From Maratus speciosus (Eukaryota > Arthropoda > Arachnida > Araneae > Salticidae): DNA of 64,000 nt. Location: NCBI GenBank assembly GCA_963932465.1, contig OZ010788.1:666150484-666214483 (forward strand). The letters are read 5' to 3'. Of this stretch, positions 43,515 through 55,464 are shown in pieces (the first letter of the stretch is position 1; the number at the start of each line of letters is the position of its first letter). Under the pieces are notes generated by a model. It had not been told where the DNA came from. It worked only from the letters and a program-made list of their open reading frames with translations, and did not search any database. The position numbers were made by a program, and so were the translations under genes.

Positions 43515-43576
43515 TTAAATCCTGATTTCATTTCAACATTTTAGCAATAGAAGTACTTTGCCCCTTAAAGGGTTAA
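43515..43576. mobile_element. Family E end fragment
   Basis: CAACATTTTAGCAATAGAAG then CTTTGCCCCTTAAAGGGTTAA is the right terminus of family E. It provides the arm sequence also seen at the Tc1 foldback centre. Confidence 0.55.
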
Positions 43577-43597
43577 CAAACACAGAGGTCGGTTCCA

Positions 43598-43795
43598 AAT
43601 TCTCTAACCTTCCGTAATATGTGGATTAACTTGATCCAACGTTTCGAAAAAAAAAATTATTTGATGAATGCTTATTTATTTAATTTAAGATGTCTATGTG
43701 GAATATATTTAATTTAATTTCTTTAAAAATTTTTGGTGCTAAATGTGTCGACCTGTACTGAATTAATAATCCACATATTACGGAAAATTAGAGAG
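43598..43795. mobile_element. Palindromic element of the TTCCGTAATATG type
   Basis: AACCTTCCGTAATATGTGG with ATTAACTTGATCC and GTTTCGAAAAAAA; right ATCCACATATTACGGAAAAT. Outer tips are diverged. Confidence 0.6.
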
Positions 43796-43888
43796 AGCTT
43801 GAGACTGCACTGATTTTAAATACATCGATGTTATTCTTTTATCTAAAAATTTCAATTTCCATATTCCTTTTTTAATCATAAGTATAAA

Positions 43889-44144
43889 GCCCACCAGTGA
43901 CCGAGAGGTCCTGCTCTATAGGCTGTAAGATGGGAGGTGCTGGGTTCGAATTCATTTGCGCCTGTCGGCCTAATCGTCGGGAGTTTTCCGTGTTTTTCTT
44001 CGAACCTTGGATTTCCAAGCGTAAATACGGGTTAGCTTCCCTTAGAAAGCCCCCCCCCCCTCCCCAGAGGGCATACTCGGGCCGTCGGGCCTATATCCCT
44101 TGCACAGATAATCGGCCGTCTTAAAACAACAACAACAACAACAA
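43889..44144 (+). mobile_element. tRNA-derived SINE, copy 3, with perfect 12-bp duplication
   Basis: A box TGACCGAGAGGTCC, B box GGGTTCGAATTC, body CGTAAATACGGGTTAG, a C-run (44051-44062), GATAATCGGCCGTC and a tail of six AAC-type triplets. The 12-bp direct repeat CATAAGTATAAA flanks it exactly (43877-43888, 44145-44156), the expected trace of LINE-driven insertion. Confidence 0.9.
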
Positions 44145-44483
44145 CATAAGTATAAAAAAAACCCGTGCGGAGATGTTACACTTTATGTTTTTGTGCTATT
44201 TTTCATAGTCATTGTGGAACGTGATATAATGCGGTATTTTATTTTGTGGCAAAATTTATTTGAGAAAACCTTTCATTTCATTTATGAAATCCATGCTCAT
44301 TTAATTATTGATTAACGGCATTTAAAAAAAAAAAAAAAATCAAAAACACACTCTAACGCAATGTGAGTGTATTATGTCAGAAGCTGGTTAAAAACCTTTC
44401 TAATGATACCTCATTCATCGTAGTGCGTTTTTTAAATGCATAGTAAAAGGGATTTTGACAACATAAATAATACAGAAGACTAA

Positions 44484-45236
44484 ATTTTAAAGTTGTCTAT
44501 AGACGAAATAAACTATTGTTCAGAATGTTGTGCTATTTTGTGGAGGACATTATAAATATGTGGAAATTTGCTTGAGCAAAAAAAAGAAAAAGTTCAAAAT
44601 TTCACCACCAGAGGGCATTTTTAACGAATTACACATTTAGCATATATTTACGATAGATTACAACCGAACATGTTCCAAATGACGTTCCAGATACCATCTG
44701 GAATCGTAAGATAAGCACGTTCCGCAGTGTGTTCTGGGAAATGTTAAGAACATGTCGTGAAAAGGTGTCTTTAAGATCAAGTAAAGTGAGTAAATAATTT
44801 TTTTAAATTATCGTAAATGTATGCTAAATGTGTAATTCATTAAAAAATGCCCTCTGGTGGCTAAATTTTGAATTATTTTTTTCGCTTAAACAAATTCCCA
44901 TTCCTTTATTATGTCTTTCACAAAATTCCACAACTTTATGAACGATAATTTCGTCTATCGACAATTTTAAAGTAGAATCGTTTAACTCTTCTAGTACCAG
45001 CTTTTAATAATTTCTGAGGATACTTAGTTTTATATGATTTGAACCAGAAATATAATTTTATTATATGCAACATCGTCCTAGGGAGTACCAATTTAATTTC
45101 ACATACTAGGTATAAATTATTCATTTTTTCTGGTTTGAAACAATAAAAATTTCATATTATAAAATAACTGGGGTCAAATAAGACCCCAATGGCGCTAGGA
45201 GGGTTAATTATGGACATTTTGTATATATGATTTTAT
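44484..45236 (-). mobile_element. Second mariner-like element, truncated, with a TTAA MITE in its TIR
   Basis: Subterminal blocks match the element at 41525: GACGAAATAAACTATTGTTC, CACCACCAGAGGGC and their inverse at 44845-44950, ending TTAATTATGGACATTTTGTA. Minus-strand residue of the same transposase tail at about 44690-44790 (LLDLKDTFSRHVLNIS). The left terminal repeat is missing. Confidence 0.7.
44982..45207. mobile_element. TTAA palindromic MITE in the mariner terminus
   Basis: TTAACTCTTCTAGTACCAGC to GGCGCTAGGAGGGTTAA with a GGGGTCAAATAAGACCCC stem near the right. Without it the mariner end reads ATCGTTTAATTATGGACA, as in the sister (TCATTTAATTATGGACA), so the target was a single TTAA. 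Confidence 0.85.
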
Positions 45237-46345
45237 GGTTCAGTAATCTCGCATTAAACCACTTTTGAGGCAAGATTTATATTCTCAATATTACTAAAAT
45301 AAATTTAATCTCAACTATTATAGAACCAACATTAACTTCCTTCGGAAATTAATATCTTGTAACAACTAGCTGTCCATAACAAGAAGAACGGTAACATTAA
45401 AAGCAACTTTGTTTTCACTTCTGAACATTGTCGAACACGCCTTCTTATGAAAACAACAATTGTGACATATTGCAACACTTGTAATTAAGACACGCCACAA
45501 GCTACAAAGTAATCTAAACTTTAATATCACCAATCACTTAAGGTGTCGCAAAGTATATTTCTAATTCTGTCCGTAATTCACTGCCGCCATAAAAGGAATT
45601 GCTTCTATTCACTGAAAGTTTTGCTACAAATAACATGTCTTCCTTCAACGCTATGTAATTACTTATAATTAATTCACTCAACGGCTCCTGGAATAACAAG
45701 ACAACATCTTTGCCTAGCAAACAAAGCAGTGCCTGAGTGCACATCTATATTTTATTATTAGGTCTGATCACATAAATATTCAATTTTGTAACTTGTACCC
45801 GCCTCCTGGGTATGATTAGAGTAAGCAATGTTCTTAAGGCGGAATATATGAGCAGGGACTTAATGAATTAATATTTCAGGTAGATGGAAAATGAACACTG
45901 ACTAAAAATGAAAAAATAAAAAAAAAGTTGCAAATTTAGAATACATGGGTGTGACCAACATTCGTGCTCGTAATTTGACAAAGATTTATGCCAGGTAAGT
46001 AACTCTGATGTGATTATTAAATATTTTGAAAGAACGCTGGGATATTTAGGTTTCTGTAATAGAGATTTTGCCACGTCGAAATAATAGTATAGTTGGTAAT
46101 CATATGGATTTTTTTTTTTTGAGTAAAAAAATATACTTAACACCAGAAAATGTATTTAATAGAACTTAACAATAATTTGTTTTGTTTTAACTGTTGCGTA
46201 TTTAAATTTTTATTCCATTTATTAATTGATATTTCTCGATTCTCAGTTGATTAATAAAAAAACCAAAAGGTTGGCAGGTATTTAATAATATAACAAAAAA
46301 TATGTTACATACTTTGAAGGGCTGGGACTTCGAATGAGACAAAAT
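45237..46345. other. No recognised feature
   Basis: AT-rich sequence with unrecognised minus-strand frames at 45538-45744 and 45868-46143. No repeats shared with the rest of the window. Confidence 0.35.
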
Positions 46346-46562
46346 TTAACCCCTTAACGGTCGCATTAAATTACGGTTTAAAAATTCAAATTGCTCATTG
46401 GCACCACTTTTTTGAAAAAGAAATATTCACCTTATTTAATGACAGGAAAAATGATACCATACTAAAGCTAATTACACTATTTTATAAAACTAGTGGGAAT
46501 CAAACAATCGGAATAAAAGACACAGCCCGTGAATATCACGGGAGCGAGAATTTAGGGGTTAA
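46346..46562. mobile_element. TTAA element, family H, short palindromic form
   Basis: TTAACCCCTTAACGGTCGC to CACGGGAGCGAGAATTTAGG then GGTTAA. The termini equal those of the long copies at 30353 and 63297, but the interior is the shared core (TTGGCACCACTTTTTTG, CACCTTATTTAATGACAG, AAACTAGTGGGAATC). Confidence 0.75.
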
Positions 46563-47325
46563 GTCACGGATGATTCAAACGATACACTAGTTATACGCAA
46601 GGTTTGCACACTCCTTGAAATTTCCAATGAGTCTACAATACTATTAATGATAAGAAAATTTCTTTTTCATTTTTTAAACACAGAATTCGCAACCTCCAGG
46701 CTTATTCACAGGATTTAAAATTGTTTTCTGTATTGATATAGGTTGAAAACAAAAAAACAGTTAAAACTTTGTGGTAAATCGACCTTGTAAATAGACGGTA
46801 AATGATTGGATGATAAATGAACCCTGCATACATTATATAAAAATTTTGTAGTTGAAAAAGATCATCAACCATTATGTATCCAAACAAGCTAAAAAAAAAA
46901 AAAAAAATCATTAGTCAAAAAGTTTTGATTATTAGGCCTGACGACATGTATTTTTGTGATTACAAACTTTTGTTGATAATAACAACGAGCATAAAGGCTA
47001 TTTATTGTAAATACTATAAATAAATGTATTACTCGTTTAGGTTCAAACATATTAAGGATTAAAATTTAACTCTGCTAAAAATTTTTTTAGTTTTACCGCA
47101 TCATGTTTTGAACAGTTTTATTTACTAAATGAAAAGGGCATCATTTGAACTATCTGTACTTTAAATGTCATCACATATATAGCAGTAGAAAGCACTCCAA
47201 AGTACTGTAAGTTATTTTTTCGCTAACCTTATACTACATTCAAGCAAAGAAAATGTCAAATTATTCGTTATTTAAGATCTTTTTCATTAATTTCCAGATG
47301 CATAAATTTACAATGTATTGTAAAT
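46563..47325. other. No recognised feature
   Basis: AT-rich; an A16 run near 46890. The minus-strand frame at 46702-46911 is low-complexity. Confidence 0.35.
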
Positions 47326-47326
47326 A

Positions 47327-48455
47327 GGTCATTCCTCAAAAAGTGTAACCTTTCCGTCACATGCATTTTACAGTAAACATTTTAAAGAATTATTCATTTA
47401 ACTATATTTTTTAATTGCAATAAAATATTGTCCATTTAAATCGGTATCCAAATTTTTTATAATAATTTTTAATTTATTATGTTTTTGGTGCGCAGTATGT
47501 GAATTCTCACCTCCGTGGCATGTCATACACCTGGTGTGGCTGTTAATGTTGTTTAATAAATTGTTTAATTTAAAAAATACATTACATATTTATTATTCCT
47601 TCCACAAATGTCTCAAAACTAAATATTTAAGCATATTTAATTTTTTTATATTGTGATTTAGTTTGTTTTAGTAGAACAATTACTTCTGTCACACAATAAA
47701 TTCTCACCTCCATTACCCAAACATAAAATTCCATTTTTCAGTGATAGATGGCAGTACTGGCATCACATTTTATATCCCATGATACAAGTCATCCATCTTG
47801 TTTACTTACAGCTATAAAGAAGTTCTGAGTTTTTAGTTGAGAAACAAGATAGATTGATTTTGTTTTAAGAATCAAGTGTGGTTATTGAGAACTTTCACCT
47901 CCGTGAGCTTGAATTTCAGGTATGTAAAACAATGTAAAAATACAAGTTTACCTGTTTTAATATGCTTAACATGTGCAAATTGTAATACCAAAAAATAAAT
48001 TTCTTTTCTTGAAAAAAAGCATACATAAACCTATTTTAATAGAATTTTCCTCACCTCCGAGAATTAAAGCTCATCTCCCTGAATAAGGTTATATCATAGC
48101 TGCCAACTTGTACGGATTTTTGCTACCACTAAAATTTAACAGAAATTTCTGCCTTGTTTAATTATCAAAATTCAGTGCAATTCGGCGATTGAATTAGGAA
48201 ACATTTTCTATTAAATTTTAGTGGTAGCCAAAATCCGTACAAGTTGACAGCTATGTTATATATATATATATACATTTTTTTTTTTTTAATGAGTAAACTA
48301 ATTAAAATTAAGTAGGACCATTGTTCATGGTTACTTCTAGTAAGTAAAAGTTTGATATAAAAATGAAAAAAAAAAAAAAAAAAAAAAAGGAAACGCAATG
48401 TTTTGAAATTGAAACATATTTTTGTTGAAAAGGTACACTTTCTGGAGAATGACCC
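47327..48455. mobile_element. Candidate TIR element with spaced TCACCTCC motifs
   Basis: GGTCATTCCTCAAAAAGTGT at the left and ACACTTTCTGGAGAATGACC at the right form an imperfect TIR; AAATA adjoins both sides. Inside, TCACCTCC occurs at 47507, 47704, 47895 and 48051, in one orientation and 156-197 bp apart, with a degenerate CATCTCCC at 48072. No recognisable protein. An H6 hairpin is nested at 48095-48255. Confidence 0.55.
48095..48255. mobile_element. H6 palindromic MITE, copy 2, perfect 6-bp duplication
   Basis: CATAGCTGCCAACTTGTACG to CGTACAAGTTGACAGCTATG, inner TACCACTAAAATTTAACAG, innermost GCCTTGTTTAATT. The direct repeat TTATAT is exact (48089-48094, 48256-48261). Compared with copy 1 the outer stem reads TTGTACGGATTTTTG rather than TTTTACGCTTTTTT, changed on both arms together. 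Confidence 0.85.
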
Positions 48456-48848
48456 AAATATGTTTGTAAGTATGTTTTGTTTATATTTTATTTATGTTAT
48501 AATGCTCGTACGGCACTTGAATTTGAGTGGAACTATTTCTCAATAGTAATCTTCTCTTTATTAATGACAGGAAATTCTGACATCAGCGATTATGTAACGC
48601 AAACATTACTTTTTAAAGAGTGTGGTACTCAATTTGAACGGCATGGCAGTACGAATCCCACTGTTATATTGTAAATCTCGCGATATTTTAAAATTAGAAA
48701 TAATAGACACAACACCTTAACATTATTTATATCTAATATATCTTAATTTTAAAATATATTAAAGCAAACCATGTAATTTATTATGTAAGTAAATAGAAAC
48801 AGTAAAATTGGAATACGATTTCGTATTGATAAGGGCTAACCAAAAAGA
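48456..48848. other. No recognised feature
   Basis: Contains a 65-codon unrecognised frame (48477-48674) and nothing else I can place. Confidence 0.35.
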
Positions 48849-49745
48849 AACAAGTCGGAAATCGTAAGTCAACAAATGAGGTGCGTTCGTACTATGACTA
48901 GTTTTATAAATATCCAGATCTTGGTGCAATAGCTGTCGCTCTCTTACGCAAAAAGGCATGGCAACCTAGAATCATTGCCTATCGTGGAATATCATTGACT
49001 GAATTATGTATGATAGGATTTAATAGAATGAAGAAAACTTTTATTAATATCTTTTTAAGTTTTGATTCTATTATCATGAAATTTGAAATGACTCGATAAA
49101 TTGTGCAACGATTCTATATATTAACCCTTAAATGCCTGGTGTTGCTTTCCGGCAAAATACCCAATTTAAGCTCTAAAATACTATTAGAATAATATTGAAG
49201 CTATAGTGCCTAATATTGCCAATAAAATACATTCTGAAGATATTATTAAATCGATTTTCAACATGTAGATGGCAACACTTGTGCTGTTTAAGAATAAAGA
49301 TAGATTTATTTTTTTCAATTGTTGCTACTTGTTCTTTTTGTTTTGTTTGGAAACTTGCGAAATACCCTATTTTGACCTGCAGTGAGCAAGTAAAATTTAT
49401 TTCTTATGATAGTTCCTAAAATTCTTGTGTGTTTAATATTATAGAATTTTATCAAGGGAAATTATTTTTTCAATTAAACACCAGTATTGCCGATTAGTAA
49501 CAAACTGTTTTTTAGCCGTAAACTATACTTAAAACAAAATATGATTTTTTTAAGTATTTTTCCTGATTTATTTAAAAAATGTAAGTCGAAAAATATTATT
49601 ACAATTATTTTTGAAAAATCAGGCATTTAAGGGTTAAATTTGAAACCATTCATTTGAGTAGTTTTTGCGCTGTTTTATGCTGACAGACGGACGGTTCAGA
49701 CGACGACTATAGGTGTTACGTATTTATATAATTGGGAACACACCT
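48849..49745 (-). mobile_element. Dispersed element X, copy 4, split by a TTAA element
   Basis: Minus-strand copy: CAAATGAGGTGCGTTCGTAC at the left and TTATATAATTGGGAACACAC at the right, with microsatellite remnant GACAGACGGACGG. The family A-like insertion is at 49121-49637. Confidence 0.75.
49121..49637. mobile_element. TTAA element, family A-like (TTAACCCTTAAATGCC)
   Basis: TTAACCCTTAAATGCCTGG to ATCAGGCATTTAAGGGTTAA. Other copies of X read GAAATTTAATATATA at this point, so insertion duplicated TTAA exactly. The 517-bp interior differs from other family A copies and has no clear coding sequence. Confidence 0.85.
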
Positions 49746-49879
49746 ACAAAATGTCAGGAAAGCAAACTGCGTACACATTAACTAAAAATGTTAAATGTTA
49801 TTTTTAGCACTTTTCAATCTAGGAAAAAATTTCAAATTTAGCAATCAGACGAGGTGATTAACTGTACTACAATTTAAAC

Positions 49880-50087
49880 CATAGATGCCAACATCTCTTA
49901 ATTATTCCAGACTCTGATCCAAGATGAACATATTTTCAACAAGAAATTTTATTTAACCAAAAATTTCAAAACGAAACAGAAATGCACCTCATACACAGAA
50001 CACACATTTTCTTATATATTTTTTCCGGTTTCAACATGCAAATTTTGGATTGGACTCCGGAATAATTAAGAGATGTTGGCATCTATG
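49880..50087. mobile_element. Family U palindromic MITE, perfect 7-bp duplication
   Basis: CATAGATGCCAACATCTC, TTAATTATTCC and the inverse GGAATAATTAAGAGATGTTG, GCATCTATG. TTTAAAC flanks it exactly (49873-49879, 50088-50094). Core boundary diverged (AACCGGAAAAAATA on the other strand). Confidence 0.8.
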
Positions 50088-50094
50088 TTTAAAC

Positions 50095-51191
50095 ATTTAA
50101 TAGAAATTTTCCATTGGAAAATAGTGCTGCCAGACTCGTTAGAATTTCCTAGGAATGTAAGCACCCTGATCAAGATGCTATCCCATGTATACGTATAGTC
50201 GCTTAAGTATTATATAATATGTAAAAAGACAATGCTAAAGTAAATTACTTTTGAAAATATACATTTTGGGTATATTTTCGTATATTTTGTATATTTTTGT
50301 ATATTACACAGTTGCAGAAACACATGCAAAAATGTGTCATTTTATATGAATTCATTATATTACTCCTGTCACCATTCTTAAAATATTTTTCGTTATTTAA
50401 TAACAAGAAAATTGTATGACAATGAAATAAGAACATTATTTATTTCATTGAAAAGAATCCGTTATTTTTTATTGAATACTTAAATTTGAATAATAATTTA
50501 ATTTCAAAATGTTTCATTTAATATAAATGAAGCATATTCAAAACAGATATTACTTTTTCATAATTAAACATTTTGTTGCTGTTTTCAACGCAAGCATTTT
50601 GACGTTTCATAACTTGTTTGTTTTAGCCCGTTAATTGCCGATCACGTATTCTGTTTTCAATAAATTGTTAATTTTCAAAGCAAACATTGACGTTTCATAA
50701 CTTGCTTTGTTTTAGCCCGTTGGTTGCCGATCATATGGCAGGTAACAGATGCTTTTTTTTTTTCAAATTATTATGCCTACTACTATTCCCAAAAGTAAAT
50801 TTCGTGATAGATTTCTACTAGAAATGTATCGCGAAGATTGCTGTTTAGAAATAGTGATAAACAGAATAGTAAAAAAATAAAATAAAATAATAATTACAAT
50901 CTGCTACAAACCAAACCAATACGCGGGGGAGGTGGGGGGGGGGATATTTTATTTGTTAAAATAAATTATCAGTTTTTAGCCCAATAATGGTTTTATCATA
51001 ATTAAAAATTTATTTTTCTACTTTGCGAACATGCAAATATGGTCATTGTTGTTCACAGTTTTTGAGCAGTAAATTTGTTACCAAAACTACTATAAAATCT
51101 TCGTTTATATATTGTGTTTTATTCCTTGGGAATAAAGAATTCTCACATAGAAAATGAGAGATACAAAAAGGCAAAAATATCTTTGTCAATT
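50095..51191. other. Mostly unannotated
   Basis: CATTTTGACGTTTCATAACTTG, then TTTAGCCCGTT and TTGCCGATCA, occurs twice (about 50597-50645 and 50683-50733), a short local duplication. A G-rich run lies at 50925-50942. No gene. Confidence 0.4.
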
Positions 51192-51451
51192 TTAAACCTT
51201 AAATGCATGATTTTTTATTTTGTTTCGAAAAAATTATATATGATTTTCTGAAAGGTTTATAACACAAGAAAAAAATAATAATAATAATAATAATAATAAA
51301 ACAGAGAAACATTTTTCGAATAATTCGTCAACTTTTTCTTATGTTGCACATCTGCAATACAAGTAAAAACTAAAATATTGGAAATATCCTGGTTGCTAAG
51401 AATTAAATGAAAAGTGGTGCAGATATGCATCCCTATGCATTTAAGGGTTGA
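51192..51451. mobile_element. TTAA element, family A, short copy with both ends
   Basis: TTAAACCTTAAATGCATG to CCCTATGCATTTAAGGGTTGA, both TTAA sites decayed. It gives the right terminus missing at 8469 and 23593. Contains an AAT microsatellite (51276-51298). Confidence 0.75.
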
Positions 51452-51656
51452 CATACGCTAAACACAGCTATAATTTTACTCAAGTTTTATAAATATATTC
51501 CCCCCAGAATTTTTATTCAGAACTATTTAACTACTTCAGTTAACTTACTTCTGCGTGATTTTTATTTTATTTATTTTGTAAAGCAATTCCTGGTTCGAAT
51601 TCAAATGTTTTCATTAAGCACCGGGCGAATAATCGGTTACTGGTACTGATGGGCAG

Positions 51657-51955
51657 AATAAGTTATTTTACAATCGAATTAATCATTCGGGCATGCGCAA
51701 AAACATAGCTTCCAACTTTTGTAATATCTTTTAATCAACTACCATCAGAAAGATTGTAAAAAGAAACGAACCAAAAGTATTGTTACAGATCAGAATTTTC
51801 GAGGGTAAAAATAGATTTTATATTTTTGTGGGTTTCTTAAATTAATTCTAATTAAAAAAACATTTTTCTATGCAAAATCTCTGGTATAAATTGAAAAGTT
51901 TGATAGCTTGCTTTTGCGCATGCCTGAAATGTTCATTCGAATAGTAAAATCTTTC
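51657..51955. mobile_element. Family O foldback
   Basis: Arms ATTTTACAATCGAATTAATC, ATTCGGGCATGCGCAAAAAC and the inverse TTTTGCGCATGCCTGAAATG, TTCATTCGAATAGTAAAATC. Fragments at 26485 and 27587. Confidence 0.6.
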
Positions 51956-51971
51956 TACAGTTGTTGGTATA

Positions 51972-52645
51972 CAGTAGACTCCCTAAAATCCGCAAATGCC
52001 TAACATCCGCATATCATCACACATGTAAACAATGAAACTATCAGTTCAGATATAGGGTCAAAATTACACTTTTAAAATTTTTATATCATTCTGTATATAT
52101 TTTAAACGCGATTCTCAATGACTGATTTCATGCTTTTTCATGAGGGAAGTATAAATTTATTTTTGAAAAAATTCAAGATATTGCTGATATCTTTGGCAAT
52201 CACAGTCTTTTTACCAAATATTTATGTATTAATCATGCTTTTTAGGTTATTAAAACTGCCTAAACCTGAAATAATACATCCTTACTTTATGATTTTGATG
52301 TGAATTAATAGCGCACATTTATGTCGAAAGTTTCATTGAATAATTCAAAGAAAATGTGTCTCATCTTTATTATGCATATTTAATTATACATTATTAATTA
52401 TTTACTTGATCTTTACTTTTAATAATTTAATCCTTTAAAAAATTATCTTACTTTTATCATTTTAGTTTATTATTTTACTTAATTACTTTATTATATTACA
52501 AGCATTCATTATAATTTTTTATTGCATTATTACATTCAAATTAGTGTTTAAAAAATGTAAACAAAGCAATGATCAGAAATTCGCAAAATTCTAAAATCTG
52601 CACAACCTCTGGTCCCAAGCTGTGCGAATTTGAGAAAGTCTACTG
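51972..52645. mobile_element. Pogo/Tigger-type non-autonomous element
   Basis: CAGTAGACTCCCTAAAATCC at the left; CAGTAGACTTTCTCAAATTC on the other strand at the right; TA on both sides (51970-51971, 52646-52647). No recognisable transposase; the 61-codon frame at 52118-52303 is not one. Confidence 0.75.
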
Positions 52646-52647
52646 TA

Positions 52648-53269
52648 TTTAGTGTTAAAAGAGAACTTATAAATTGAATTTTAAGTGAAACTAAATGATA
52701 TATTGCAATATACTGCAACAGCAAAAATTACAGGAACGGGAAATCGTAGTTCTATATTTTTCGTGCAATTAAAATTCATAAAACAAATGCAAACAAAAAC
52801 CTTTTAATACAATAATTTCCCATTCAACATAAAAAATAATTCTTATTTCAAAATCTTTTTAACATAGAAAGAATTCTATTTTAAAACGTTTAAAAAATGT
52901 ATCTCGAATAAAAATCAACAAATTTATAAAACATTAAAACAGAATTACAAAGTTACTATTTCTAAAACATAATTTTAGAAACATGAGGTATCCCTATCAC
53001 AAAAAAAATGCCAGCTAAAATACAAATGTGAAAAAACAGATAAAGAAAGAAAATATATTTTCCAGAAATATTGTTCAATAATGTATTAAAAGAATTACAA
53101 CGCGAAAAAGTCGCTGCTACTATACAAAATGTCTGAAGTCCAATAATATCGACTAGGAATTTCTGAGCAGCCAGCAGTGCTAGCTCCAAAATCAATTCTA
53201 GATTTTCAGCTTTTGCCACAATGCGTTTCGCTCGTAATAGATGGCGCCACATTTCCTCTTGCTGCACTG
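52648..53269. other. No recognised feature
   Basis: AT-rich. The 101-codon minus-strand frame at 52962-53267 is unrecognised; its start region touches the segmental repeat that follows. Confidence 0.35.
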
Positions 53270-53514
53270 ATCATACATAAAACATTCGAAAATGACTGCC
53301 GCTCGAAATGGTCGAGGTATTCATTGAACGCTTATCAATAGTTGGATGAATACTGGGGTTCTCAATAGCTTTGGCCATTCTGATAAGATCAACTGATACC
53401 TCAGTGGAAATATTATGGAAGTTTTAGAGTTGATCGTAGATTAGATTTTATTCGGGAGGTTTTGAAGAGATCGATAAAAATATTAATATAAAAAATGATA
53501 TTAAATATATAATA

Positions 53515-54020
53515 ATAATTCAGCGTGCTTGCATTATAAAACAAGGTGCATAATAAGTGTACAACTGATGCTTGTTGGAACTGATGCAATGAATAATTGC
53601 TACTAATAATAATGAATTAATAATAATTAATAATAATGATAATATTATTTTTTCTTTCTGTGATGGCATTAATAATATAATTCAAGGTGCTTGCATATAA
53701 ACAAGGTTCGTAATAAGTGTACAGCTGATGCTTATTGGAACTGACGAAATAAATAATTACCACTAATAATAATGAATTAATAATAATTAATAATAATTCA
53801 GGGTGCTTGCATGTAAACAAGGTTCGTAATAAGTGTACAACTGATGCTTATTGGAAATGACGGAATAAATAATTACTAATAATAATAATAATGAATTAAT
53901 AATAATTCAGCGTGCTTGCATATAAACAAGGTTCGTAATAATTGTACAACTGGTGCTTATTGGAGCTGACGAAATAAATAGTTACCACTAATAATAATGA
54001 ATTAATAATAACGAAAAGTT
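53515..54020 (+). repeat. Short tandem array, about 110-bp unit, TAA-rich
   Basis: GTGCTTGCATATAAACAAGG, TTCGTAATAAGTGTACAACT, GATGCTTATTGGAACTGACG, then AATAATAATGAATTAATAAT, about four times, with partial copies near 54870 and 55340. Probably expanded by replication slippage within the larger unit. Confidence 0.75.
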
Positions 54021-54079
54021 ATTTTTTCTTTATTTCATGGCATAGACTGTAACCAGTTTCATATTTAGACTGTCAAAAT

Positions 54080-54860
54080 TAAGCATCGACCGAAACACCG
54101 TTCTCGACCTTTTTTAAGACCGAAACCGAATTTTGATAATCTTCCTATTTTCAGCCGAAAATAAAAACGAAAATAAAAATGTCTAAAAATGTTCTTTAAA
54201 GTAATTAATACATACATAAATATACATAATTATTAATTAATTATACTTGTTTATTAAATATACATAATTATTAATTACGTGCAGCCCAACTTGGCTCTTT
54301 GTGACTGTCTGACCAAAACTTTTATTTTCATATAAAATAAAATGCAATTAATTCCTTTACGACACAGAATGACTTTCTAATTATACGAATTTCATCTAAT
54401 TAAAAAAGTTTTAGGTATATATACCTCGACAAATCTTTTATAACGATTTTGTAAATGATCATCTGTTATACTAGAACTTCCTCAAAGAGTATTCGAAACA
54501 CTACTGCGGTTTCAAACTAAAAATTTTCTATTACTGTTAAGTCTGCAGTTTTTAATGTGCACGTGAAAAGCGTCTTCAAAGTTTAGTCATACATGCATTG
54601 CTTCCTTTATAATTTGCACTCACGTCTCGAGTCAGTCAGGATTGATAATTATAAACAATGAAGTTCATAGCAATAAATAAAGAGTGTCTCATTTGAGCCG
54701 TAACAGCTCAAGCCAATCAGCAATGTTGAAAATTTCGGAAACACGAAGCAAGATTTTTGGAATCGGTCCGGCCGAATTTCCGGCAGCACTTTCGCCGAAA
54801 ACGAATTTTCGGCGAAAGTCTGATTTCGAGAAGAAAACGAAAGCGAATTTTCGATCGCTT
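54080..54860. mobile_element. Insertion in unit 1 of the segmental array, TIR-like ends
   Basis: The left region has CGACCGAAACACCG, GACCGAAACCGAATTTT and AGCCGAAAATAAAAACG; the right has GAATTTTCGGCGAAAGTC and GAAAGCGAATTTTCGATCG, which are loosely inverted. Units 2 and 3 lack this segment. Superfamily not identified. Confidence 0.45.
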
Positions 54861-55464
54861 ACTAATAATAACTGTACAACTGATGCTTATTGGAACTGAC
54901 GAAATAAATAATTGCTACTACTAATAAGGGATTATTAATAATAATAATGAAAATATTTTTTTCTGTCATGGCATAGGCTGTAGTCAGTCTCATATTTAAA
55001 TTCACAAAATTATAAATGATGTGGAAAAAATATTAATCTTTAAACGTCTATGACGTCACATTTCTCTCTTACTACATTGATCACACATAAAACATTCGAA
55101 AATGATTGACACTGGAAATGATCAAGTTATTCATTGAACGGTTATCCTTATTAATAGCTGAATGAATATTTGGAATTCTCTAAAGCTTCGGCCATTCTGA
55201 TAAGATCAACTGATAACTCAGTGGAAATATTACTGAAGTTTGAGCTGATCGTAGATTAGATTGTATTCGGGAGGTTTTGAAGAGATCGATAAAAATATAA
55301 ATACTATAAAAAATGATAATGTATGTATGATAATAATAATCCTTGTGCTTGCATTATAAACATGGTTCATAATAAGTGTACAACAAATGCTTATTGGAAC
55401 TGTCAAAATAAATAATTGCTACTAATAATAATGAATTAATAATAATGAAAATATTATTATTTCC

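Noticed and set aside
22305..49745. Element X as a Helitron
   Set aside because: Copies have a 13-bp terminal inverted repeat and no TC start or CTRR end with hairpin, so Helitron is not supported.
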